Positions 32,666-40,080 of a DNA stretch of 40,080 bases are shown here, piece by piece (the stretch's first letter is position 1; each line of letters begins with the position of its first letter). A program made the translations under genes and the position numbers. This DNA comes from Clostridia bacterium. GTDB lineage: Bacteria; Bacillota; Clostridia; Lachnospirales; Lachnospiraceae. Where the stretch lies: the NCBI GenBank assembly GCA_910576325.1, contig CAJTIM010000032.1, positions 1 to 40,080 on the forward strand, given 5' to 3'. The notes under the pieces were generated by a model, which saw only the letters and a program-made list of their open reading frames with translations, was not told the origin of the DNA and ran no database searches.

Positions 32666-32880
32666 GGGGCCGGAGCAGCCCTTCGCCGGAGACTTTTCCA
32701 TATCCTGTGTTCGGACGGTTCGCGTACACACTGCCTGCTCTGTGCGGACATTGACCTGGGGAGTTTTTCTATGGCTTCCCAGGTTTTTTGGTCAATGTTC
32801 GCCCATATCAGTCAGTGTGTACGCGAACAGCCGGACACCGGATATCGGAAAAGTCTCCGGCGAAGAGCTGATCCGGCCCC
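32666..32880. repeat. Long imperfect palindrome, copy 3, with apical terminator
   Basis: A 215-bp element starting 9 bp after the permease stop. The arms pair over ~90 bp (GGGGCCGGA... with ...TCCGGCCCC, and an 18-bp match GCCGGAGACTTTTCC inside). At the apex 32754-32762 pairs with 32776-32784 (ACCTGGGGA/TTCCCAGGT) and is followed by six T, a textbook terminator on the plus strand. The inner arms are the same family as 11871-12109 and 21951-22044; the outer arms differ but still pair with each other. Confidence 0.85.
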
Positions 32881-33003
32881 TGGTATTGGGGGTGGTTGTT
32901 GGTGTGGTTCTTCTGTTTCCTTATTGTCTGAAGGATGGGGAATGTAGTGATTGTATTTATTTTGGTGAATATTGTAACTGAGTAATTGATGAGGAGTTTG
33001 TGG

Positions 33004-33078
33004 ATGGATGGTATGGGAAACGATTACAGAGAAATGGATGAAAGGGTAGGGGCAGTTTTAAAGAGTTTCTTGAGATGA
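33004..33078 (+). CDS. 24-residue ORF, possibly the start of an interrupted gene
   Basis: MDGMGNDYREMDERVGAVLK then four more residues and a stop, preceded by GAGGAG 7 nt upstream. It ends where the IS30-family remnant begins (about 33080). It is either a small peptide gene or the first codons of a gene disrupted by that insertion. No matching continuation was recognised on the far side. Confidence 0.3.
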   Translation: MDGMGNDYREMDERVGAVLKSFLR

Positions 33079-33079
33079 T

Positions 33080-34760
33080 GACTTGAAATTTTAAATTTCA
33101 GTGCAGAGTTAAATTCCATCACATTTTATATTTTGCTAGTTTTAAAGAAAATTTTTGAGCAAAACCTCCTGATTTCTGTTATAATGATCTCAACTTATTG
33201 AAAAATACTGGATTTTTGTGCATGTGAATCAGACCGCTGGAAAGCAGTGTGCGAGATTGAATTCCGCCAGTCACATTCCTAAAATGTGAAAAGTTTACTT
33301 CCAGTCTGACAGCAGATTTCGATTCGTTGGTTAGTGGTTAAAGCGGATCAGCTTAGGTGTTAGGTTTACCTCATATGGGAGAACCGGTCTAGGCTGAAAT
33401 GAGTTTCGTACATCCTCACCCATTGTTTCGAGTGAGATATTGTGCGGAGTTCCTCCAAGTTACTCCCTTGGTGTTGAATTAATATGGTTTACAATCAGGT
33501 TCACATCCCATTGTGCCAAAAATTCAAAGTTGGTTTCTTTTGGAGGGATTATCCTTAACAGTGTATGCGCTTGAACCAGCCTGCTTTTCTGTCCGCTCTG
33601 CATGGGAGCGTCGTAATAGATGCTGGAATATTGAATTGTGTTCATTTCTGTTTTCAAAGCCTCAGGAGCGCCAAATTCAGAATCCCGGTTGTCAATATAT
33701 ATTCAAATTTATAGGTACCTATACGCTTTTTCAGACGGTCAAATACAAGACATACAACACCTTTCGCACAACGGTTCATAAGAAAAATCAGGAACAGTTT
33801 TTCTTTTGTAAAAAGCAGGGTAAGCAGGGGCTTTTTTGACTCTCTTGACAAATGTATGGTGTCCATATGCACAAAAGCAGGTAGTCCAAGGAGCGGAAAT
33901 CCGGATAGAGCCTGTTTGTAAAAACGGAATGGTTCGTGATTTGTGATTTATAGCATTTCCTGGGGTTGAAGCAAACTTTCCGTTTCAAATCAATATTTTT
34001 GGCACTAAAAATGCCAAGATCAAGATAGGTGTACATTGTGTGTACGGACATATCCAGTTCTGGATGGTTGGTTAGGATATGATAGGGGGCCTGTCCCTGC
34101 TCAATGAGAGGAGATATGTTCCTGTCTTTTTGGTGAAGTTGCTGTCTGGTCAGGTTGATGCCGGCCCTGGAATCATGAAGCGTTTGTCGATACTTCCTGT
34201 CTGCGAAATATGGATTGTAAATGTATTTGCGGGCAATGGGACAGTGGTTGATTTTTTTGTCATAGCCATTACAGAGATAAGGTGCTTTTACAATCGGCAG
34301 CAGAGTTCCTTCCGGAAATCTCTGCAGGTCTGATTGCAAGTGGGACAGGAAACACATTTGATGCCGCACAGGATAATTTTTCGGCAGGCATTGGTCTTCC
34401 GGCAGTGATACCGATGGGTACAGAAGTTCCTGTCATTATGAAAGGTGCCTTTATGATAACAGTCAGAGAGGCGGTCTTTCTCTTCTTTTGAGATTGTGGT
34501 AGGGTCCTTGCAAAGAAACTTGGCGATATCCTTAAAGGAAGAGCCTTAATTCAATTCATTTTCAATATAGATACGGTCATTAAGAGTAAGGTGTTTCTGG
34601 TTACCTGGGATGTATTTACTCATAGAGTACCTCTTTCTACTACTGTCAGAAGGAGAGATAACTATATCATTTCTGTATGAAAGAGTAAATATGAACTGTG
34701 TGGGAGCAAATTTGATTCTTTATTAAAAAGTAGAATTTAAAATTTTATTTCTCAAACTAA
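33080..34760 (-). mobile_element. Degenerate IS30-family insertion sequence
   Basis: The outer limits are approximate. TTGAAATTTTAAATTTC near 33084 and GAATTTAAAATTTTATTTCTCAA near 34733 are imperfect inverted repeats that could be the ends, but AT-richness makes this uncertain. Between them lies a broken IS30-type transposase on the minus strand. A short hairpin TCACATT/AATGTGA lies near 33271-33290. Confidence 0.6.
33331..34623 (-). pseudogene. IS30-family transposase, multiply frameshifted
   Basis: From ATG 34623: KYIPGNQKHLTLNDRIYIENELN, a stop, then SSFKDIAKFLCKDPTTISKE, the N-terminal HTH of IS30 transposases. A middle frame (34369-33788) carries KYRQTLHDSRAGINLTRQQL, SPLIEQGQAPYHILTNHPEL and MYTYLDLGI. 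The C-terminal frames give NFEFLAQWDVNLIVNHINSTPRE and then PYEVNLTPKLIRFNH with a stop at 33331. The order is that of a full-length ~430-residue transposase, but there are several stops and frame changes and the DDE core is not intact. It cannot make an active enzyme. Confidence 0.85.
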
Positions 34761-34779
34761 AACGATAATTTTCTTTAAA

Positions 34780-34808
34780 TTGTTATTTTCTGTAGAATAT
34801 ATTATAAT
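34780..34808 (+). promoter_or_regulatory. Sigma-A promoter of the patatin/GGDEF operon
   Basis: TTGTTA (34780-34785), a 17-bp spacer and consensus TATAAT (34803-34808), within very AT-rich DNA. It would give a leader of about 50 nt before the patatin start codon. No internal promoter is obvious between the four genes, which are spaced -4, 24 and 17 bp apart, so they should form one operon. Confidence 0.65.
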
Positions 34809-34862
34809 GAAAATATAAAATTAAGTTTGTAGTAAGATTCTCGATATTAGGAGTAAATAAAA

Positions 34863-35792
34863 ATGAAGAGAAAAATATTAACTATTGATGGTGGAGGGAT
34901 TAAAGGCATTTTTGCAGCTAGCTTTTTAGCAGAACTTGAAGAAAAATGTTGCTGTAGAATTTGTGATTATTTTGATATGATTTCAGGGACTTCTACGGGG
35001 GGGATTATTGCAGCTGCGTTGGCAATTGGTATTCCAGCAAATACTGTATTAGAATTATATTTAAGAAATGGGAGAGATATTTTTGGTAAAAAAAAGATCC
35101 CTATATTAAGAGGTAAATATACTACAGAGCCTTTAAAAAATGTGATAACAAGAGTGTTTGATAATAAGAAAATCCGAGATTGTCAAACACGTTTGCTAAT
35201 TCCAGCATTTGATCTTGAAAATAGAACTGTCCGTGTTTTTAAAACGCCCCATTCTAAAGACTTATATTTTGATAAAGATGAGTTACTTGTAGATTGTATT
35301 TTAGCAACTACAGCAGCCCCAATTTATTTTAAACCATATAAAACATATGATGGCACATTCATTGATGGTGGAGTTGGTGCTAATAATCCAGCTTTCATTG
35401 CAGTTGTTGAGGGGATGACTCGATGTGAATGGGATAGAGTCGATATAGGACTATTAAGTATTGGCTGTGTAGATGAAGTTGGTGTTACTACAGGAAGGGA
35501 AAAGATGGGTATAGTGGATGCATTAAAGGTGCAAAAATGTTTTATGGCAGCAGAAAGTCAGTATTCTGAAAATATTTGTAGATTGCTTTTGGCAAAAGAC
35601 AATTATTTACGGATTAATCAATTAGCCATGCAAAATCAAGTGCGTTTGGATAAAGTAGATAGTCAAGCCTTTCAACTATTAAAAAATTGGGGGAAGCATG
35701 AAGCACAGAGAGCTATAAGTTCAATAAAAAGCACTTTTTTGGAGACACCAAAAGATGAAGTGACTTTTTATAATTTAGAGGGCAATCAATGA
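34863..35792 (+). CDS. CapV-like patatin phospholipase
   Basis: A 309-residue patatin-like serine lipase. The oxyanion loop DGGGIKG (residues 9-15), nucleophile elbow GTSTG with S44, and catalytic Asp D168 in FIDGGVGANNP form the complete Ser-Asp dyad. It has no signal peptide, so it acts from the cytoplasm, probably on membrane phospholipids. The sequence (KILTIDGGGIKGIFAASFLAELEE, YFDMISGTSTGGIIAAALAIG) is closest to the CapV effectors of CBASS, which degrade the membrane when bound by a cyclic dinucleotide. AGGAG lies 10 nt before ATG. It is first in an AT-rich operon with a methyltransferase, a HAD phosphatase and a GGDEF protein. CapV identity is by motif memory. Confidence 0.9.
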   Translation: MKRKILTIDGGGIKGIFAASFLAELEEKCCCRICDYFDMISGTSTGGIIAAALAIGIPANTVLELYLRNGRDIFGKKKIPILRGKYTTEPLKNVITRVFDNKKIRDCQTRLLIPAFDLENRTVRVFKTPHSKDLYFDKDELLVDCILATTAAPIYFKPYKTYDGTFIDGGVGANNPAFIAVVEGMTRCEWDRVDIGLLSIGCVDEVGVTTGREKMGIVDALKVQKCFMAAESQYSENICRLLLAKDNYLRINQLAMQNQVRLDKVDSQAFQLLKNWGKHEAQRAISSIKSTFLETPKDEVTFYNLEGNQ

Positions 35793-36784
35793 GGTATTTA
35801 GGTTCTAAAACACTATTGTTAAATGAAATTTCACAAATAATCACTTCTTGTGCAGTGGAAGGAACATTTTGTGATCCTTTTGGTGGAATTGGGACAGTAG
35901 GTAGTTGTATGAAAAAGCAAGGTTATAAGGTTATAACGGGGGATATTTTGAATTTTGCACATTATTTTCAGATAGCTCTAATTCAATTAGACGCTCCTAT
36001 GGAGTTTGCAGCAATAAAGAAAAAGTTTTTATTTAAAGACAATTCTGAAATAGAGAAGTATATGAATACTTTAATTGCTTCTAAGGGATGGTTGATTGAA
36101 GAATATGCAATGAAGCGACAGTTTTTTACACTTGAGAATGCTAGGCATATTCAAGGATGTATTAATTGTATCGAAAAATGGAAAGAAAAAAATATTTTGG
36201 ATGAGCAAGAATATAAAGTATTGCTTGCCTCCTTAATTCAGTCATTTGATAAAATCGCTAATACCGCAGGTACATATTACGCATATTTAAAAAAGTATTA
36301 TCGAAAAGCATTACAGCCATTTTGTTTTGAATTACTTCAACCAATAAAGGGGAAAAGAGGTTGCTGTTCTTTTTTAATGGATGCAGCTAAGTTAATAGAA
36401 ATTAGTAATTATGACATTCTGTATCTAGATCCGCCTTACAATGAACGCAGATATGGAAAGTATTATCATTTACCAGAAACTATTGCTATAGGAGAGAATC
36501 CTTGTCCGATGGGAAAGTCAGGTGTATCTACTCCATATGAGATTTGTTCAAAATTTAATAAAAAGAATCAAGCGTCGGATGAATTTGAGAAGATAATTCG
36601 TATGGCACGAGCAAAATATATTATTTTTCATTATACAGATAAAGGATTGATTTCTACAAATACTGTTAGAGATATTTTAAGTGCCAAGGGGCATGTAGAT
36701 GAATTTTATTTTGATAGCAAAGGATATCATACAACGAAAAAAACGGATGAATGTCAGCATCATATTTTTCGGGTAATTGTTTAG
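35789..36784 (+). CDS. D12-class DNA adenine methyltransferase
   Basis: A 331-residue N6-adenine methyltransferase. It opens with MRYLGSKTLLLNEI and the AdoMet-binding FGGIGTVG (residues 31-38), and has the catalytic DPPYNERRY (214-222). It overlaps the patatin gene by 4 bp (ATGA), a tight coupling unusual between a lipase and a methylase. No restriction enzyme is adjacent. It may mark host DNA so that a sensor in this operon ignores it, or only travel with the island. The target sequence cannot be read by eye. AT-rich codon use matches the other three genes of the operon. Confidence 0.88.
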   Translation: MRYLGSKTLLLNEISQIITSCAVEGTFCDPFGGIGTVGSCMKKQGYKVITGDILNFAHYFQIALIQLDAPMEFAAIKKKFLFKDNSEIEKYMNTLIASKGWLIEEYAMKRQFFTLENARHIQGCINCIEKWKEKNILDEQEYKVLLASLIQSFDKIANTAGTYYAYLKKYYRKALQPFCFELLQPIKGKRGCCSFLMDAAKLIEISNYDILYLDPPYNERRYGKYYHLPETIAIGENPCPMGKSGVSTPYEICSKFNKKNQASDEFEKIIRMARAKYIIFHYTDKGLISTNTVRDILSAKGHVDEFYFDSKGYHTTKKTDECQHHIFRVIV

Positions 36785-36808
36785 AAATTAGTTTGATATG
36801 GAGGAAAA

Positions 36809-37714
36809 ATGTTTTTAACATTGCCAGATAATAATTCAGCATTAGAAGATTACAAGGTATTTTCAGATGTAGATCTAATTGTTACAGATTTAGATGGAAC
36901 CTTGATTGCAGGACCAGGACCTGTGGTGGAACAGATAAAAAGAGATATTGCTTATTTAAGAAGAAAAAAAGTCCAAATTACTATTGCTACAGGCAGAACT
37001 TATTTTGGAGCGAGGTCGTTAATGAAAGAAATTGACATTGTGAAAGGAATGCCTGTGGCTTTATATAATGGTGGAATTGTCATAGAATATGAGACTAATC
37101 AAATCCTTCATTGTAATCAAATTTCTCATGAAGTTATTGAAGATTTGATAAAAATTGTAAGTCTGTCAAAGGTAACTATTTTAATCTATACGTTTGACTT
37201 ACCACTTATTCATATAGAGGGAGATGGTGCAATAGAGGAAAAAATATATGGTTTAGGTATGAAAAAAGGTGATAAAGATAGTAATGGAATGGATATTAAT
37301 TGGATTGATGATATTCATGAAATAAAAGCTCCAATTATAGCAATATTAATTGAAGAACAACAGATTAATCAAGAAGAAAAAGAAAAAATATGGAAATATT
37401 TTAAGAGAAGTACAGAAATCTCTTTTACAAACAGTGGAAATGGATTTATTGAGATAAAAGGACCAGGATTAGATAAAGGAAGTATTTTTTATATTTTAAA
37501 AAGTCAAAAAAGGTATCATGTAAATAAGATTTTGGCAATTGGTGATAATGATAATGATAAGGAACTATTTCAATATGCTGATATAAGCATTGCTGTAGCA
37601 AATTCTTCTTTAGCAGCTATGGAATCAGCAGACTATATATGTGGAAATGAAAGTGCAAAAGGATTTTTGGATATGCTAAATGTATTGAAAAATTCAAAAA
37701 AATACTATGATTAA
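36809..37714 (+). CDS. Cof-type HAD-superfamily phosphatase
   Basis: A 301-residue HAD hydrolase of the Cof/type IIB group. Motif I is DLDGTL (nucleophile D27, acid D29), motif II is in TIATGR, and motif IV is ILAIGDNDNDKELF, followed by VANSSLAAMESADYI; a K in the GPGLDKGS segment (family: G.sKg) fills motif III. The cap domain lies between motifs II and III. Such enzymes remove phosphate from sugars or nucleotides. In this operon it may trim the nucleotide signal, its precursor or its degradation product; that is inference. GGAGG lies 5-6 nt before ATG. Confidence 0.87.
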   Translation: MFLTLPDNNSALEDYKVFSDVDLIVTDLDGTLIAGPGPVVEQIKRDIAYLRRKKVQITIATGRTYFGARSLMKEIDIVKGMPVALYNGGIVIEYETNQILHCNQISHEVIEDLIKIVSLSKVTILIYTFDLPLIHIEGDGAIEEKIYGLGMKKGDKDSNGMDINWIDDIHEIKAPIIAILIEEQQINQEEKEKIWKYFKRSTEISFTNSGNGFIEIKGPGLDKGSIFYILKSQKRYHVNKILAIGDNDNDKELFQYADISIAVANSSLAAMESADYICGNESAKGFLDMLNVLKNSKKYYD

Positions 37715-37731
37715 AAGGATAAGGTGATAAA

Positions 37732-39933
37732 GTGGAAAACATTATTAATGAAAAGATAAAATATATGAAAGAACGTCTTGTAACTGAAAATGAATTTCAG
37801 GAGATAATAAAAGAAATTATAAATTGTGATATTAATAATCAAGTAAGGATTCAATATATTTTAAAAGATAAATCTGAAAATGAATATATTTATGGTAAGA
37901 AAGGTGAAGGAGCTCCAAATGACACGAAAGAAGTGAAATTGGCGGATGGATATAAGTTAACTACTTCTTTATGGGGAGACACCCTATTTTTATCATCTGA
38001 AAAGAGGATTGAATTATTTAGGGCATTTTGGAACTATGAATTTTGTGATTCCGTAACTGGGATTCCAACGACAGATAGAGAAAGATTTATGGATAAATGT
38101 GAGAATACATTTAGAATTTGGCAAGAAGAAGATAAAAAAATTGCTTTTTTTATGATGGATTTAGATAATTTTAAAGAGGTAAATACTAAATATGAGCATC
38201 AGACAGGTACAGAGATAATCTCAGAATTTTCAAGAGTACTCTTTTCAGTAGTACATTCTTCTGGTATTTTAATTCATCAAAGTGGTGATGAATTTAATTT
38301 AATATTATCATATCATGCTCCTTATGAAGTGGTGCATATTGCAGAACAGATACGTTTTAAAGTTTTAGAACATGAATTTAAAAAAATATCTGGGATTAAT
38401 TTGACTATAGCAATAGGAGTTTATTTAATTGAACAACAAAATATAGGTTTTATGGAAGCAAGGAATAAGGCAGAGAAGGCATATGCTCCCGCTCAAAGGA
38501 ATCAAGAAAAACAGAGAGATTCTATTCGAATAGATAAATTAGAAAATAATTGTGTTTGTGGAAAAGATTCACTTAAGTTAGCCTTTAGTCGTATAAAATG
38601 TAATGTTTATACAAATGTATTCCATAATATTTATCTAGATTATTTATCTCATTATGTTGGAGATATGGAAATAAATACTCAATCAAAAAGAAGAATAGAA
38701 GAAATTATAAAATGGATTAATCCTACATGTGATAATAGCATTCGATGTACAACAAAAAGTAATAGTTGGGATACTGAAGAAAGATTTTCAAAAGTAGAAG
38801 TTGCTTTTTCTATTCTACAAGGATTATTAAAAAACAAATTTGTAGAAGGCAAAACATTAAAGTTTTGTATAGCAGATGGAGGAAAAAAAACTTCTATTGA
38901 AATTAAGGTGGATGATAATGATATTTTTGATGATGATATTTATCAATTAAGACAGGAAGGTATTAATTGGGAAGTAGAAAATATTCAAATACATAATGAA
39001 AAAAAAGATCTTAGACAAACATTATTAGTGCTGTCTGGCTATCAGGAGATGGATATTCCAGATGATATTTTTTATAATATAGTAAAAGTAGACACACGAC
39101 CTACTATAGGTGGGCAATTGCCAGATTTCTGGGAAGCTACATTATCTGAACTTATAACAAATATGAAAAAATCTTCTAACTTTACAGACATAATTGTGTT
39201 TGGAGATATAGAAAATACAAAAAAAGTAAAAATGTATTTGGAAAATATAGATAAATGGGAAGAAGAAGGAGAATTTTCATATAAATATATTGCCAAAAAA
39301 ATATATAAATCGGAGACAGATATTATTGCATTTAAAAGGAAATTTAATGGAAGATTTTATTTTTGCAAAAATGAGAATGAAATGATTGATTATATTTATA
39401 AACAATGTAAAAAAGATACTAATTTTGAAGAATTGCAAGAAGATATACCAAAGAAAGATGTAAATAGATTTTTAAAGAGAAAGCTATCATATAAAAATAT
39501 ACGACTGGGGAGGGATTGTGGCTGTAAGGCAAAAACCATAGCAGAGGCATTTCCGACAGTTTTAGAGATTTTACGGAATAGCTCAGATAAAAGTGATAAT
39601 AGTCCAATTATAGATCAAGCAGGGCGCCAACTATGTGAAATAATTGATTTTCGAATTTTATTAGAAAAACCAATTGAGGATATGTATCCTCAACATTATT
39701 TAAATGATAAGAAAGAATTAGAAAAATATTATAATAATAGTTTTGGCAATGATGATGCTCTTTTTAGAAAGGCATTTGATAAGGATGGCCAGATAGAAGC
39801 GATGTTTAATCATATAAGCACGGTAATTCAAAATGAAGAAAAAGCATATGCGACAAGAAGGTCAATACTTGTTGTTCCAAATATGCAAGAATCCACAGAT
39901 TATTCACCATTAGGGTTAGTAGCTGTTTGGTGA
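37732..39933 (+). CDS. Degenerate GGDEF-domain protein with thymidylate-synthase-like end, probably 3'-truncated
   Basis: A 733-residue soluble protein starting at GTG 37732 (AAGG about 7 nt upstream). Residues ~105-265 are a GGDEF domain: DSVTGIPTTDRERFMDKC, metal-binding DLDNFKEVN (D143), SGDEF (184-188, keeping D186/E187) and the closing KAEKAYAPAQRNQ. It departs from diguanylate cyclases: S for the first G, GT for the GD after the H, and HQ before SGDEF. Residues ~270-600 are not recognised; they include LLVLSGYQEM, VDTRPTIGGQLPDFWEATL and DIIVFGD. The last ~130 residues resemble the beginning of a thymidylate-synthase fold, with RRSILVV (709-715) like the dUMP-binding RR strand and SPLGLVAVW where that family has its PC-active-site strand. 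The protein ends there, exactly where the DNA changes from AT-rich to GC-rich. Confidence 0.8.
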   Translation: MENIINEKIKYMKERLVTENEFQEIIKEIINCDINNQVRIQYILKDKSENEYIYGKKGEGAPNDTKEVKLADGYKLTTSLWGDTLFLSSEKRIELFRAFWNYEFCDSVTGIPTTDRERFMDKCENTFRIWQEEDKKIAFFMMDLDNFKEVNTKYEHQTGTEIISEFSRVLFSVVHSSGILIHQSGDEFNLILSYHAPYEVVHIAEQIRFKVLEHEFKKISGINLTIAIGVYLIEQQNIGFMEARNKAEKAYAPAQRNQEKQRDSIRIDKLENNCVCGKDSLKLAFSRIKCNVYTNVFHNIYLDYLSHYVGDMEINTQSKRRIEEIIKWINPTCDNSIRCTTKSNSWDTEERFSKVEVAFSILQGLLKNKFVEGKTLKFCIADGGKKTSIEIKVDDNDIFDDDIYQLRQEGINWEVENIQIHNEKKDLRQTLLVLSGYQEMDIPDDIFYNIVKVDTRPTIGGQLPDFWEATLSELITNMKKSSNFTDIIVFGDIENTKKVKMYLENIDKWEEEGEFSYKYIAKKIYKSETDIIAFKRKFNGRFYFCKNENEMIDYIYKQCKKDTNFEELQEDIPKKDVNRFLKRKLSYKNIRLGRDCGCKAKTIAEAFPTVLEILRNSSDKSDNSPIIDQAGRQLCEIIDFRILLEKPIEDMYPQHYLNDKKELEKYYNNSFGNDDALFRKAFDKDGQIEAMFNHISTVIQNEEKAYATRRSILVVPNMQESTDYSPLGLVAVW

Positions 39934-40080
39934 ATATTCCGGCTTCCGTGCCCCTGCTGTCCGGTGATAGGAAACCGCAAATCCGTTTTTAAGGAAACCG
40001 GCATTCCGGAGCTGGAAACCATTAGCATATATCCTTTAGAATGTAAGCATGCACCGTAAGGTGTAAATACATTCTAAGGG
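39934..40080. other. GC-rich flank of the AT-rich island with a terminal hairpin
   Basis: Directly after the stop codon the sequence turns GC-rich (CCGGCTTCCGTGCCCCTGCT). GGAAACC occurs three times (39971, 39995 and 40014 region). Near the window end CCTTTAGAATGTA (about 40034-40046) pairs with TACATTCTAAGGG (40068-40080), with one G-T pair, around a loop that itself holds GCACC/GGTGT. This may be the end of a mobile element or a terminator. No ORF is supported in these 147 bp. Confidence 0.45.

Noticed and set aside
33513..34491. Plus-strand ORFs at 33513, 34079 and 34282
   Set aside because: They lie opposite the IS30 transposase remnant, which gives recognisable protein on the minus strand.
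34863..39933. Classical CBASS operon with a CD-NTase
   Set aside because: None of the four proteins has the GS-x-DxD nucleotidyltransferase motif of CD-NTases; the only cyclase-like fold is GGDEF.

Overview
The window reads as chromosome of an endospore-forming, anaerobic Clostridia, most like a gut Lachnospiraceae. The evidence is spoIVA with a sigma-E-like promoter, a formate-tetrahydrofolate ligase/FchA/FolD cluster, several ECF sigma factors, Bce-type two-component/ABC modules and strong AGGAGG-type ribosome binding sites. This is inferred from gene content only. No rRNA or tRNA gene was seen.

Layout. Positions 1-2.3 kb are a decayed mobile segment: a broken mobC, an AT-rich orphan gene, and an intact YafQ/DinJ-type toxin-antitoxin operon on the minus strand. 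2.4-6.3 kb is the one-carbon cluster fhs-fchA-folD behind a leader of 52-bp repeats. 6.5-10.0 kb is an ECF sigma factor, a membrane protein and an ABC exporter. 10.3-13.9 kb is a purine module: a PucR-type regulator, an NCS2-like permease and a phosphoribosyltransferase. 14.0-15.5 kb is spoIVA, followed by a perfect 22-bp inverted repeat and 128-bp tandem repeats. 16.0-19.4 kb holds a membrane-anchored amidase, a dinD pseudogene and an orphan PD-(D/E)XK-like protein, with base composition unlike its neighbours. 19.5-25.5 kb is a two-component system with an ATPase-permease-ATPase transporter set. 25.6-26.2 kb is a blaI/blaR1 ruin. 26.4-27.5 kb is a second ECF sigma/anti-sigma pair, again behind 51-bp leader repeats. 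27.7-32.7 kb is a Bce-type module (regulator, kinase, ATPase, permease) with two tandem structured elements in the middle. 33.0-34.7 kb is a dead IS30-family element. 34.8-39.9 kb is a strongly AT-rich four-gene operon.

The AT-rich operon is the most interesting part. It encodes a CapV-like patatin phospholipase, a D12-class DNA adenine methyltransferase, a Cof-type HAD phosphatase, and a 733-aa protein with a degenerate GGDEF domain whose C-terminal end resembles the start of a thymidylate-synthase fold. A patatin effector next to a GGDEF cyclase, with no CD-NTase, suggests a CBASS-like nucleotide-signalled defence system. Its last gene appears cut off where base composition changes abruptly.

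The window is also rich in structured non-coding repeats: (i) long imperfect palindromes directly after three stop codons, (ii) a tandem pair of long hairpins with compensatory changes, (iii) a repeat family in two leaders that ends exactly in the Shine-Dalgarno sequence, and (iv) a 128-bp tandem repeat. None matches a family I can name.
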